Part shown: one piece after another, positions 32,782-41,517 of the stretch | How the letters are laid out: every line of letters starts with the position of its first letter | How positions within the stretch are numbered: position 1 is the stretch's first letter | Assembly (NCBI RefSeq): GCF_900108175.1 | Contig: NZ_FNVO01000008.1 | Coordinates: 125,127 to 189,126 of the forward strand | Length of the DNA stretch: 64,000 bases | Direction: 5' to 3' | DNA from: Thermomonospora echinospora | GTDB taxonomy: Bacteria > Actinomycetota > Actinomycetes > Streptosporangiales > Streptosporangiaceae | Notes under the pieces: generated by a model | What the model saw: the letters and a program-made list of their open reading frames with translations, nothing else | Databases searched by the model: none | Told to the model about the DNA's origin: nothing | Program-made: the position numbers and the translations under genes

Positions 32782-34242
32782 TCAGGACGTCTCCAGCGCC
32801 TCGACGACGTGGACGCCGCCGGGCGGGCGGTGCCGGAGGCCGTGCACGACGGCCACGACCGCGGCCAGCCCCGCGCCGACGGCGGCGATCACGAAGCACA
32901 GCACATAGCCGCCCAGCTCCGGCGCGATCGCGCCCGGCCGGGTGTAGGCGGCCACCACCGAGGCGGAGGCGGCCCCGCCGATGCTGCCGCCCGCCACCCG
33001 CACCAGGGAGTTGATCCCGCTGGCGATGCCGCTCTTGTCCATCGGGACGTGCTGTACGGCCAGCGTGCCGAGCGCCGCGTAGGCCACGCCCAGGCCCACG
33101 CCCTGGATCCCGCCGTACACGATCATGTCGGCCGGGCCGTCGTTGAAGACCGCCAGCCACGCGAAGCTGAGCCCGGTGACCAGCGCGCCGGCGGCCAAGG
33201 TGAACGCGGCGCCGATCCGCAGGGCCAGCCGCCCGGTCCACAGGGACGCCGCCAGCATGGTCACGGTGCTGGGCAGCGACAGCAGTCCCACGTCCAGCAC
33301 GGACCCGCCCATGCCGTACCCGGTCGACTCCGGGACCTGCATGAACTGCGCCGTCAGGGTGAACCCGGTGAACATGGCGAAGCCCAGCAGCAGCGCTGCC
33401 GCGTTGGCCGACAGCGACTGCCCGCCCACCAGCAGCCTCACGTCCACCAGCGGCACGCGCACCCGCCGTTCGACGAGCGTCCAGACCGCGCACAGCACCG
33501 CGGCCCCGGTGAACAGGCCCAGCACCCCGGGCGACCCCCAGCCCCAGGAGTTGCCCTGGCTGATGGCCAGCAGCAGGCACACCAGCCAGCCGGCCAGCAG
33601 CAGCGTCCCGGGCACGTCGGGCCGGCCGCCGGCCCGGCCGCCGACGTCGCGGGCGCACGCCATGACCAGCAGCAGGACGGCCGTCGCCAGCCCAGCGTTG
33701 ATCCAGAAGACCGGGTGGTGGCTGTCGGTACGGGCGGCCAGCAGCCCGGTGACGATCATGCCGAGCGCGCCGCCGACGCCCATGGTGGCGCTGACGACGC
33801 CGATCGCGGTGGTCACCCGCTCGCGCGGGAAGGTGTCCCGGATCAGCGCGATGGCCAGCGGGATCATCGCCGCCGACACGCCCTGCAGGGCCCGTCCGGC
33901 GATCAGCGCGCCCAGCGAGCCGGACAGCGCGCACACCACCGAGCCGATCACCTGCAGCCCGATCGCCACCAGGATCATCGGCTTCTTGCCGTACATGTCG
34001 CCGAACCGCGCCAGCAGCGGGGTGGTCACCGCGCCGGCCAGCAGCGAGACGGTGAACACCCAGGTGACCGCGGTCACCGAGACGTCGAAGACGGTCATCA
34101 TCCGGGGCAGCAGCGGGATCACCAGCGTCTGCTGGACCGACACCACCATCCCGGCCGCCGCCAGCGCCAGCAACTGGGGCATCACCCGGCCGCCGCCGGG
34201 CCGCCCGGATCGCTGGGACACCGCGGGGGCGGTGGTGGCCAT
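32782..34242 (-). CDS. Multidrug MFS transporter, DHA2 (14-helix) family (486 aa)
   Basis: Drug:H+ antiporter of the EmrB/QacA type. Helix 1 has VVSVQQTLVIPLLPRMMTVF; the loop FGDMYGKKPMILVAIGLQVI is motif A, and GRALQGVSAAMIPLAIALIR is motif B. GVGGALGMIVTGLLA is motif C, the antiporter signature. About 14 hydrophobic segments are seen. The ATG at 34242 is divergent from a MarR gene, and a perfect palindrome lies in the 94-bp gap, so repression by that MarR protein is expected. The exported compound is unknown. Confidence 0.9.
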   Translation of the reverse strand: MATTAPAVSQRSGRPGGGRVMPQLLALAAAGMVVSVQQTLVIPLLPRMMTVFDVSVTAVTWVFTVSLLAGAVTTPLLARFGDMYGKKPMILVAIGLQVIGSVVCALSGSLGALIAGRALQGVSAAMIPLAIALIRDTFPRERVTTAIGVVSATMGVGGALGMIVTGLLAARTDSHHPVFWINAGLATAVLLLVMACARDVGGRAGGRPDVPGTLLLAGWLVCLLLAISQGNSWGWGSPGVLGLFTGAAVLCAVWTLVERRVRVPLVDVRLLVGGQSLSANAAALLLGFAMFTGFTLTAQFMQVPESTGYGMGGSVLDVGLLSLPSTVTMLAASLWTGRLALRIGAAFTLAAGALVTGLSFAWLAVFNDGPADMIVYGGIQGVGLGVAYAALGTLAVQHVPMDKSGIASGINSLVRVAGGSIGGAASASVVAAYTRPGAIAPELGGYVLCFVIAAVGAGLAAVVAVVHGLRHRPPGGVHVVEALETS

Positions 34243-34278
34243 GGCACCTCCAGGTCGAGCGCCGCAGCAGGATACAAC

Positions 34279-34295
34279 TTACTTAAGTTAAGTAA
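34279..34295. promoter_or_regulatory. MarR operator palindrome
   Basis: TTACTTAA-G-TTAAGTAA, a perfect 8-1-8 inverted repeat and the most AT-rich spot in this part of the window. It is 37 bp upstream of the MFS start and 42 bp upstream of the MarR start. Size and symmetry fit a MarR dimer site controlling both genes. Confidence 0.75.
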
Positions 34296-34336
34296 TGAGG
34301 CGGGTCCGTCGTCCGGGCATCGGGCACACTGCCGGG

Positions 34337-34855
34337 ATGGACGAGGCGCCGGCCGACATTGCCGAGATCGAGCGCGCGCTCGACCGGGTGTCCCACCTGC
34401 TCACCCGGGCCCGGCGGCACGGCCGCACCGTCGCCGAGGCCGGCGTGCCGGTGGACCGTGCGGCCGTCCCGGTACTGCGGCTGCTGGCCGACGCCCCCGG
34501 GCCGCTGCGCCCGGGGGAACTGGCCGTCCGGCTGGCGGTCGAGGCCCCGCACGTGACCCGGCAGCTCCAGCGCCTGGAGAAGGCCGGGATGGTGGAACGC
34601 GTGCCCGACCCCCGCGACGGTCGCGCCCACCGGGTGCGGCTCACCGACGCCGGGCGCGCGGCGGTGGACCGCATCCGCGCCGTCTCGCGGCGCTGGATGG
34701 CCGAGGCGCTGGCTGACTGGCCGGTGCCCGAGCGCCGGCTGTTCGCGGCGCTCCTGCACCGCATGGTGGACGACTTCCTGGCGCACGCCGCCGAGCACGG
34801 CACCCTGGGCGCCGAGCCCCGCCGCCCCTGCTGTGACGACGGTCTCACGGGCTGA
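34337..34855 (+). CDS. MarR-family transcriptional regulator (172 aa)
   Basis: Winged helix between residues ~45 and 120: VPVLRLLADAPGPLRPGELA, VRLAVEAPHVTRQLQRLEKA (recognition helix) and MVERVPDPRDGRAHRVRLTD (wing with the conserved D-x-R-D-x-R). Flanking helices form the dimer. The ATG at 34337 gives MDEAPADIAEIERAL; an upstream in-frame ATG at 34295 would start inside the operator. It is divergent from the MFS exporter, the usual MarR-exporter arrangement. A C-terminal CC pair (RRPCCDDG) could be redox-sensitive; that is speculation. Confidence 0.88.
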   Translation: MDEAPADIAEIERALDRVSHLLTRARRHGRTVAEAGVPVDRAAVPVLRLLADAPGPLRPGELAVRLAVEAPHVTRQLQRLEKAGMVERVPDPRDGRAHRVRLTDAGRAAVDRIRAVSRRWMAEALADWPVPERRLFAALLHRMVDDFLAHAAEHGTLGAEPRRPCCDDGLTG

Positions 34856-34988
34856 CCGGGCCCCGGACGGCGCCCCTCAGGTGCGAAAAGAGGGAAAAGG
34901 GCGGGAGATTTACCGTTCTGTGAGAAACCCATGACCTTGTCCCGCTTCTGTTGGAGGGGTTGCGCTTTCGCAGGCCCGCGGAGATCCA

Positions 34989-34994
34989 TAGGGT
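34989..34994 (+). promoter_or_regulatory. selA -10 box candidate (leaderless start)
   Basis: TAGGGT (TANNNT type) ends 8 nt before the GTG of selA. TTTCGC 17 bp upstream is a weak -35. There is no ribosome site in front of the GTG. The arrangement repeats that seen before selD. Confidence 0.4.
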
Positions 34995-35002
34995 TAAGTC
35001 GC

Positions 35003-36310
35003 GTGGACTCCAGGCGACAGGTGCCCCGTACCGACGCCGTGCTGGCCGACCCGCGCCTGGGGACGGCGGCCGAGCGGCTCGGGCGCGCCCTGGTGAAGGC
35101 GGCGGTCGTGCGTGCGCAGGAACGGGCCCGCTCCGGTGAGATACCGCCCGCGGCGGTCGCCGACGCGGCGGTCGCCGGCCTGCCCGAGCACGCGACCACG
35201 CTGCGTCCGGTCGTGAACGCCACCGGCGTGCTGCTGCACACCAACCTGGGCCGCGCCCCCCTGTCGCCGGCCGCCCGCGAGGCGGTCGCCGCCGTGAGCG
35301 GATGCGCCGACGTGGAGTACGACCTGGCCACCGGCCGTCGCGGCGCCCGCGGCCGGGGCGCGCTGGAGGCCCTGCGCGCCGCGTGCCCGGCGGCCGAGGA
35401 CGCGATCGTGGTCAACAACAACGCCGCCGCGCTGGTGCTGGCCGCCACCGCGCTGGCCGGCGGCCGCGAGATCGTCCTCAGCCGCGGCGAGATGGTGGAG
35501 ATCGGCGACGGCTTCCGCATCCCCGAGCTGCTGGCCGCCACCGGGGCGCGGCTGCGCGAGGTCGGCACCACCAACCGCACCACGGCCGCCGACTACGCCG
35601 CCGCGCTCGGCCCGGAGACCGGCTTCGTGCTCAAGGTCCACCCGTCCAACTTCCGCATCGAGGGCTTCACCGCCGAGGCCGCCGTGGCCGAGCTGGCCCC
35701 GCTGGACGCGCCGCTGGTGGTGGACATCGGCTCGGGCCTGCTGGCCCACGAGCCGCTGCTGCCCGACGAGCCCGACGCCGCCGGCGTGCTGGCGGCCGGG
35801 GCCGACCTGGTCACCGCCAGCGGCGACAAGCTGCTGGGCGGCCCGCAGGCGGGGCTGATCCTCGGCCGGGCCGAGGCGGTGCGGCGGCTGCGCCGGCACC
35901 CGCTCTACCGGGCGCTGCGCGTCGACAAGCTCACCCTGGCCGCCCTGGAGGCGACGCTGCGCGGCCCCGAGCCCCCCGTCGCGCGGGCCCTGCACGCCGA
36001 CGTGGCCGGGCTGCGGGAACGCGCCGAGCGGCTGGTCAAGGAGCTGTCGGCGCACGGCCTGGCCGTCGACGCCGTCGACAGCGAGGCCACCGTGGGCGGC
36101 GGGGGAGCACCCGGCGTGGTGCTGCCCAGCGCCGCCGTCGCGCTGCCCGGCGGGTACGAGCGGCCGCTGCGCGAGCGCCGGGTCGTCGGCCGCCTGGAGC
36201 ACGGCAGGCTGCTGCTGGACCTGCGCGCCGTGCCGCCCGCCGAGGACGCCCTGCTGGAGCGCACCGTGCTGGCCGCCGCCGGTGCCGTGGCCGCCCGGGA
36301 GGAGGGCTGA
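35003..36310 (+). CDS. selA: L-seryl-tRNA(Sec) selenium transferase (435 aa)
   Basis: Converts seryl-tRNA-Sec to selenocysteyl-tRNA-Sec with selenophosphate, using PLP. The N-terminal segment VPRTDAVLADPRLGTAAERL matches the tRNA-binding domain. PVVNATGVLLHTNLGRAPLS and EYDLATGRRGARGRG are signature motifs, and TASGDKLLGGPQAGLILGRA holds the PLP lysine (K276). The GTG at 35003 gives the usual family start (VDSRRQVPRTD); a longer start at 34931 adds unrelated residues. Its TGA overlaps the ATG of selB (TGATG), so the two are translationally coupled. Confidence 0.95.
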   Translation: MDSRRQVPRTDAVLADPRLGTAAERLGRALVKAAVVRAQERARSGEIPPAAVADAAVAGLPEHATTLRPVVNATGVLLHTNLGRAPLSPAAREAVAAVSGCADVEYDLATGRRGARGRGALEALRAACPAAEDAIVVNNNAAALVLAATALAGGREIVLSRGEMVEIGDGFRIPELLAATGARLREVGTTNRTTAADYAAALGPETGFVLKVHPSNFRIEGFTAEAAVAELAPLDAPLVVDIGSGLLAHEPLLPDEPDAAGVLAAGADLVTASGDKLLGGPQAGLILGRAEAVRRLRRHPLYRALRVDKLTLAALEATLRGPEPPVARALHADVAGLRERAERLVKELSAHGLAVDAVDSEATVGGGGAPGVVLPSAAVALPGGYERPLRERRVVGRLEHGRLLLDLRAVPPAEDALLERTVLAAAGAVAAREEG

Positions 36311-38067
36311 TGCAGGTCGTCGCGACCGCCGGGCACGTCGACCACGGCAAGTCCGCGCTGGTACGGGCGCTCACCGGGATGGAGCCGGACCGGTGGGCCG
36401 AGGAGCGCCGCCGAGGCCTGACCATCGACCTGGGGTTCGCCTGGACCACGCTGCCGTCCGGGCGGCGGGTGGCGCTGGTGGACGTGCCGGGCCACGAGCG
36501 GTTCGTCACCAACATGCTGGCCGGGGTGGGGCCGGTCCCCGCGGCGATGATGGTGGTCGCCGCCGACGAGGGCTGGATGCCCCAGTCGCAGGAGCACGCC
36601 GAGGCGCTCGACGCCCTCGGCGTGCGGCACGGGCTGCTGGTGATCACCCGCTCCGACCTGGCCGACCCGACCCCGGCGCTGCGCCAGGCCCGTGCCCGCC
36701 TGGAGGGCACCGGGCTGCGCGGCGTAGAGGCGGTGACCGTCAGCTCCGTCACCGGCGCCGGCATCACCGACCTGGCCGCCGCGCTGGACCGGCTGGCCGC
36801 CCGGCTGCCAGTGCCTGACCCGGGGGCGCCGGTCCGGCTGTGGGTGGACCGCGCGTTCACCGTCAAGGGCAGCGGCACGGTCGTCACCGGCACGCTCGGC
36901 GCGGGCCGGATCGCCGTCGGCGACGAGCTGGTCCTGACGCCCGGCGGCCGCACCGTGCGGGTCCGGGCGCTGGAGTCGATGAAGGAGCCCGCCGACCGGG
37001 TGACCGGCGTGTCCCGGGTCGCGCTCAACCTGCGCGGCGTCGACCACGACCAGGTCGCCCGCGGCATGGCGCTGGTGAGCCCGGCCTGCTGGACGATGAC
37101 CACCTGCGTCGACGTGCGGCTGAGCTTCGCCGAGGCGTCCGGGCGGCTGGCCCGCCAGATGATCCTGCACATCGGCTCGGCCGCCGTGCCGGTGCGGTTG
37201 CGCCCGCTCGGCCCCGACACCGCTCGGCTCACCCTCAACGCCCGGCTGCCGCTGCACGTGGGCGACCGCGCCCTGCTGCGCGACCCCGGCCGCCGCGCCG
37301 TGGCCGGGGTGCGCGTCCTCGACGTGCGCCCGCCCACCCTGGTACGGCGTGGTGCGGGCGCCGAGCGGGCCCGCGAGCTGGCGGGCTGGCCGGACCATCC
37401 CGGCGGCGGGCTGCTGCTGCGCCGGCACGGGGTGCTGCGCGAGCACGAGCTGACCGTGATGGGCTGCAAACCGCCCGACGACGCGGTCCGGCTCGAACCC
37501 GACTGGCTCGCCGACCCCGGCCACTGGGAGACGCTGCACCGCCGGCTGGCCGAAGAACTGGCCCGGCATGCGGCCGCGCACCCGCTGGCCCCCGGCATCC
37601 CGCTGGAGGCCGCCCGGCTGCGGCTGGGCCTGCCGGCCCGACGGCTGGTGGCAGAGCTCGTCCGCCCGCCGCTGCGGCTGGCCGACGGCCGGGTGTACGG
37701 GCCGTCGGCCGGGCCGCCGCCCCAGGTGACCGCGGCGGTGCGGCGGCTGCGCGCCGAGGTCGCCGCCGGCCCGTTCCGGGCGCCGGAGGCCGCCCGGCTG
37801 GCCGAGCTGGGGCTGACCGGCCCGACGCTGGCCGCTGCGGTGGCCGCGGGCGCGGTGCTGCGGCTGGCCGACGGCGTGGTGCTGCCGGCCGGCGCCGACG
37901 AGGAGGCCGCCCGGGTCCTGGCGGGCCTGCCGCAGCCGTTCACCGTGGCCGAGGCCAAGCGGGCCCTGGGCACCAGCCGCCGGGTGGCGGTCCCGCTGCT
38001 GGAGCACCTCGACCGGTGCGGGCTGACCGAACGCGACGGCGACCACCGCCGGATGCGCGCCCGCTGA
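36310..38067 (+). CDS. selB: Selenocysteine-specific translation elongation factor (585 aa)
   Basis: The GTPase domain has VATAGHVDHGKSALVRALTG (G1), RRRGLTIDLGFAW (G2), DVPGHERFVTNML (G3) and VITRSDLADP (G4, TRSD instead of the commoner T/NK.D). Domains II-III follow (WVDRAFTVKGSGTVVTGTLG). Winged-helix repeats fill residues ~390-585, which read the SECIS hairpin in the mRNA. Conserved LGRD-type KRALGTSRRVAVPLLEHLDR closes the protein. SelB delivers Sec-tRNA to UGA codons. It overlaps selA by 1 nt; rtcB follows on the same strand after 109 bp. Confidence 0.95.
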   Translation: MQVVATAGHVDHGKSALVRALTGMEPDRWAEERRRGLTIDLGFAWTTLPSGRRVALVDVPGHERFVTNMLAGVGPVPAAMMVVAADEGWMPQSQEHAEALDALGVRHGLLVITRSDLADPTPALRQARARLEGTGLRGVEAVTVSSVTGAGITDLAAALDRLAARLPVPDPGAPVRLWVDRAFTVKGSGTVVTGTLGAGRIAVGDELVLTPGGRTVRVRALESMKEPADRVTGVSRVALNLRGVDHDQVARGMALVSPACWTMTTCVDVRLSFAEASGRLARQMILHIGSAAVPVRLRPLGPDTARLTLNARLPLHVGDRALLRDPGRRAVAGVRVLDVRPPTLVRRGAGAERARELAGWPDHPGGGLLLRRHGVLREHELTVMGCKPPDDAVRLEPDWLADPGHWETLHRRLAEELARHAAAHPLAPGIPLEAARLRLGLPARRLVAELVRPPLRLADGRVYGPSAGPPPQVTAAVRRLRAEVAAGPFRAPEAARLAELGLTGPTLAAAVAAGAVLRLADGVVLPAGADEEAARVLAGLPQPFTVAEAKRALGTSRRVAVPLLEHLDRCGLTERDGDHRRMRAR

Positions 38068-38176
38068 CCCGCGCCGCCCATTCCGCCGCCGGAAAACCGG
38101 TTGTGGGACAGGTAGGGGTTCTGGCGTCATGGAGCGCGTCACCGAACGTGCTTCTCGACCTGGAGAGAGTCAGACG

Positions 38177-39370
38177 ATGCCGTACAGGACCCTGCGGGGT
38201 GGCCACGCGCCGATCCGCATGTGGGCGGACCCGGCCGACGTGGAGGAGGCCGCCCTCGGCCAGCTGCGCAACGTGGCCGAGCTGCCGTGGGTGGAGGGCG
38301 TCGCGGTGATGCCTGACGTGCACCACGGCAAGGGCGCCACGGTCGGCTCGGTCATCGCCATGCGCGACGCCGTCTCCCCGGCCGCCGTCGGGGTGGACAT
38401 CGGCTGCGGGATGACCGCCGTGCGCTCCAGCCTCACCGTCGAGGACCTGCCCGACGACCTGGGCGGCCTGCGCTCCCGGCTGGAGAAGGCGATCCCGGTC
38501 GGCCGCAGTGCGCACAAGACCCCGGTCGACCCGTCGGCAGTGCCCGGCCTGCGGGAACGCGGCTGGTACGAGTTCTGGAAGGGCTTTGAGGAGCTGATCC
38601 CGTCCGTGCGCGGCAGGCTCGGCCGGGCCCGCGCCCAGATGGGCACGCTCGGCGGCGGCAACCACTTCCTGGAGGTGTGCGCCGACGACGCCGGGTCGAT
38701 CTGGATCGTGCTGCACTCCGGCTCCCGCAACATCGGCAAGGAACTGGCCGACCGGCACATCGAGGCGGCCCGCAAGCTCCCGCACAACCAGGACCTCCCC
38801 GACCCGGACCTGGCGGTGTTCCTGAGCGGCACCGCCAAGATGGACGCCTACCGCCGGGACCTGTTCTGGGCGCAGGAGTACGCGCGCCGCAACCGGACCC
38901 TGATGATGGCGCTCGCCCAAAACGCGGTGACGCGCTTCTTCAGCGGGCGCAAGGTCACCTGGGACGACCACATCTCGTGTCACCACAACTACGTGGCCAC
39001 GGAGGTCTACGACGGGGTCGAGTTGCTGGTCACCCGCAAGGGCGCGATCCGGGCGGGCGCCGGCGACCTCGGCATCATCCCCGGCTCGATGGCGACCGGC
39101 ACCTACATCGTGCGCGGCCTGGGCAACCGGGAGGCGTTCAACTCGGCCTCGCACGGCGCGGGCCGCCGGATGAGCCGCAACAAGGCCCGCAAGACCTTCA
39201 CCCTGGCCGACCTGGAGGCCCAGACCCAGGGCGTGGAGTGCCGCAAGGACGCGGGCGTGATCGACGAGATCCCCGGCGCCTACAAGGACCTGGAGGCGGT
39301 CATGGCCGCCCAGTCCGACCTGGTCGAGGTCGAGGCGCATCTGCGCCAACTGGTCTGCGTGAAGGGATGA
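38177..39370 (+). CDS. rtcB: RNA-splicing ligase RtcB (397 aa)
   Basis: GTP/Mn2+-dependent ligase joining 2',3'-cyclic phosphate (or 3'-phosphate) and 5'-OH RNA ends. Metal-site motifs: VMPDVHHGKGATVGSV, AVGVDIGCGMTAVRSS (the Cys ligand), GTLGGGNHFLEV and VLHSGSRNIGKELAD. HISCHHNYVATE and NSASHGAGRRMSR (the GMP-accepting His) complete the site. Length 397 aa is that of the short bacterial form. ATG at 38177 with GGAGAG upstream. It follows selA-selB and could be read through from them. No archease or rtcA is nearby. Confidence 0.93.
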   Translation: MPYRTLRGGHAPIRMWADPADVEEAALGQLRNVAELPWVEGVAVMPDVHHGKGATVGSVIAMRDAVSPAAVGVDIGCGMTAVRSSLTVEDLPDDLGGLRSRLEKAIPVGRSAHKTPVDPSAVPGLRERGWYEFWKGFEELIPSVRGRLGRARAQMGTLGGGNHFLEVCADDAGSIWIVLHSGSRNIGKELADRHIEAARKLPHNQDLPDPDLAVFLSGTAKMDAYRRDLFWAQEYARRNRTLMMALAQNAVTRFFSGRKVTWDDHISCHHNYVATEVYDGVELLVTRKGAIRAGAGDLGIIPGSMATGTYIVRGLGNREAFNSASHGAGRRMSRNKARKTFTLADLEAQTQGVECRKDAGVIDEIPGAYKDLEAVMAAQSDLVEVEAHLRQLVCVKG

Positions 39371-39380
39371 GTGCGCTCTC

Positions 39381-39410
39381 CGTACTCCGGCGACCCGTAC
39401 TCCGGCGACC
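39381..39410 (+). repeat. Exact 15-bp tandem duplication
   Basis: CGTACTCCGGCGACC twice in direct succession, just past the rtcB stop in the convergent gap before the hydrolase gene. No other feature is seen in 39371-39529. Confidence 0.7.
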
Positions 39411-39529
39411 CGCCACCGCGCGGGCCGCCGGGGTCCCCGGGGCGGGCCGCACGCTGCCGCGGGCCATGGAGGGCGCGTTCACCGGCACCGACCGGCGGGC
39501 GACCCCTCCCAGGCGCGGGGACGAGCCGC

Positions 39530-40348
39530 TCAGCGAGCCGGAGCGCCCAGCACGCGGTCGACGAACGCGGTGACGTCCGCCAGGACCTCCGCCGCGTTGG
39601 TCTCGTTGAAGACCTCGTGCCGCGCCCCCGGGTAGACGCGCTCGGTCAGGTCCGCGCCGCGGATCGCCTCGATGCCCCCGCGGGTGCCCTCCAGCGGCAC
39701 CAGCCGGTCGTCCTCGCCGTGCACCCACAGCGTCGGCAGCCCGCCGAGCGAGCCGTGCTCGTTGACGGCGGCGATGCAGCGGTCGAACGCCCGGACCGTC
39801 GGCGGCTTGAACGGGCCGTGCCAGACCAGCGGGTCGGCCGCGTACGCCTCGCCGACCGCCGGGTCGCGCGACAGCGTCGCCGGGTCGATGGGGACGTCGG
39901 GGATCTCCTCCAGCCCCAGCAGGGCCTCCAGCGCCGCCCAGCGCCCCAGCACCGGCCCCGACAGCACCAGGGCCGCCAGGTCCCGCCCGTGCAGCTGGGC
40001 GTAACGGGCGGCGATCATGCCGCCCATGGAGTGGCCGATCATGACGACCGGCAGGGCGGGATGGTCGGCGCGGGCGTCGGCCACCAGGGTGTGCACGTCG
40101 GCGACGACGTCCTCGAAGTCCTCGATCAGCACCCGCTCGCCCGCCGACTCCCCGTGCCCGGTGTGGTCGACGCCGCAGACGGCGGCGCCGTGGCCGAGCA
40201 GCGCCCGCACCACGTGCCCGTACCGGCCCAGGTGCTCGCCGTAGCCATGCACCAGGACCGCCAGGTACCGGGGCTCGGGGCGCGTCCACGAGTACGCCGC
40301 GACGGCGCCGTGCCGTCCCGCGAACTCCCACTGCCGTACCGTCGCCAT
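39530..40348 (-). CDS. Alpha/beta hydrolase, monoacylglycerol-lipase-like (272 aa)
   Basis: Serine hydrolase of the lysophospholipase/monoglyceride lipase group (Hydrolase_4). Oxyanion loop VLVHGYGEHLGRYGHVVRAL, nucleophile elbow IGHSMGGMIAARYAQLHG, acid strand LPTLWVHGEDDRLVPLEGTR, and a catalytic His in YPGARHEVFNETN. These match the HGYGEHSGRY and GHSMGG signatures of the group. It cleaves lipid esters. The ATG has GAGGGGG upstream. It is divergent from moaA with 145 bp between starts; monocistronic. Confidence 0.9.
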   Translation of the reverse strand: MATVRQWEFAGRHGAVAAYSWTRPEPRYLAVLVHGYGEHLGRYGHVVRALLGHGAAVCGVDHTGHGESAGERVLIEDFEDVVADVHTLVADARADHPALPVVMIGHSMGGMIAARYAQLHGRDLAALVLSGPVLGRWAALEALLGLEEIPDVPIDPATLSRDPAVGEAYAADPLVWHGPFKPPTVRAFDRCIAAVNEHGSLGGLPTLWVHGEDDRLVPLEGTRGGIEAIRGADLTERVYPGARHEVFNETNAAEVLADVTAFVDRVLGAPAR

Positions 40349-40493
40349 GCCGCCCCCTCGAACTCCTCGAAGATCAGGTGGCCACCGTGCCCTCGCGTGC
40401 GCCCGGCCGTCAACCGCCCGCCTGGACCCGCATAGAGTGGATCACGTCGAGGCCGGCCGGGCAGACGGTGCCCGGAGGCAGGAGGGAGAGCCG

Positions 40494-41483
40494 ATGCTGG
40501 TCGACGGATTCGGCCGGATCGCGACGGACCTGCGGGTCTCCCTGACCGACCGGTGCAACCTGCGGTGCGCGTACTGCATGCCGCCCGAGGGACTGGACTG
40601 GCTGCCCAAGCCGGAGCTGCTCACCGACGACGAGGTGATCCGGCTGGTGTCCCTCGGCGTCGAGCGGCTCGGCATCACCGAGGTCCGCTATACCGGCGGG
40701 GAGCCGCTGCTGCGCCGGGGCCTGCCGCAGATCGTGCGGCGCACCGCCGCCCTGACACCGCGCCCGCAGATCTCGCTGACCACCAACGGCATCGGCCTGG
40801 ACCGGCTGGCGCCCGCGCTGGCCGAGGCCGGCCTGGACCGGGTCAACGTCTCCCTGGACACCCTGGATCCGGAGGTCTTCCGGCGGCTGGCGCACCGGGA
40901 CCGGCTGGCCGACGTGCTGGCCGGGCTGGCGGCGGCCGAGCGGGCCGGGCTGAGCCCGGTCAAGGTCAACGCGGTGCTGATGCGCGGCGTCAACGAGCAC
41001 GAGGCGATCCCGCTGCTGCGGTACTGCCTGGAGCACGGCTACCAGCTGCGGTTCATCGAGCAGATGCCGCTGGACGCCCAGCACGGCTGGCGGCGCGAGA
41101 ACATGGTCACCGCCGACGAGATCATGGCCCTGCTGTCGGGGACGTTCGAGCTGACCCCCGACGATCCGCGGGCCCGCGGCAGCGCCCCCGCCGAGACCTT
41201 CCTGGTCGACGGCGGCCCCGCCCGGGTCGGCGTCATCGGCTCGGTCACCCGCCCCTTCTGCGGGGCCTGCGACCGGGTCCGGCTGACCGCCGATGGGCAG
41301 GTCCGCAACTGCCTGTTCGCCACCGAGGAGTCCAATCTGCGCGATGCGATGCGCGCCGGCGCCACCGACGACGAGCTGGCCGAACGGTGGAGTGCGGCGG
41401 TGCGCGCCAAACGCGCCGGGCACGGCATCGACGACCCGGGCTTCCTGCAGCCCGCCCGGCCGATGTCGGCGATCGGCGGGTGA
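40494..41483 (+). CDS. moaA: GTP 3',8-cyclase, molybdenum cofactor biosynthesis (329 aa)
   Basis: Radical SAM enzyme that turns GTP into 3',8-cyclo-H2GTP, the first Moco step. The N-terminal cluster motif CNLRCAYCMPPEG (C-x3-C-x2-C) follows VSLTDR. RYTGGEPLLRRG and LTTNGIGL are SAM-site motifs. The C-terminal cluster is CGACDRVRLTADGQVRNC (C-x2-C-x13-C), and the chain ends with the essential GG (SAIGG). The ATG has AGGAGGG upstream. DUF3467 and mobA genes follow, making a small cofactor operon. No moaC, moaE or moeA is in the window. Confidence 0.95.
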   Translation: MLVDGFGRIATDLRVSLTDRCNLRCAYCMPPEGLDWLPKPELLTDDEVIRLVSLGVERLGITEVRYTGGEPLLRRGLPQIVRRTAALTPRPQISLTTNGIGLDRLAPALAEAGLDRVNVSLDTLDPEVFRRLAHRDRLADVLAGLAAAERAGLSPVKVNAVLMRGVNEHEAIPLLRYCLEHGYQLRFIEQMPLDAQHGWRRENMVTADEIMALLSGTFELTPDDPRARGSAPAETFLVDGGPARVGVIGSVTRPFCGACDRVRLTADGQVRNCLFATEESNLRDAMRAGATDDELAERWSAAVRAKRAGHGIDDPGFLQPARPMSAIGG

Positions 41484-41517
41484 CCCGGTCCCGCGGGCCA
41501 CGTGCGACGATGTCAGG

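Noticed and set aside
39371-39529. Possible small gene in the plus frame after rtcB (Arg/Pro/Gly-rich)
   Set aside because: No ribosome site, repeats at the start, and composition typical of random high-GC frames.
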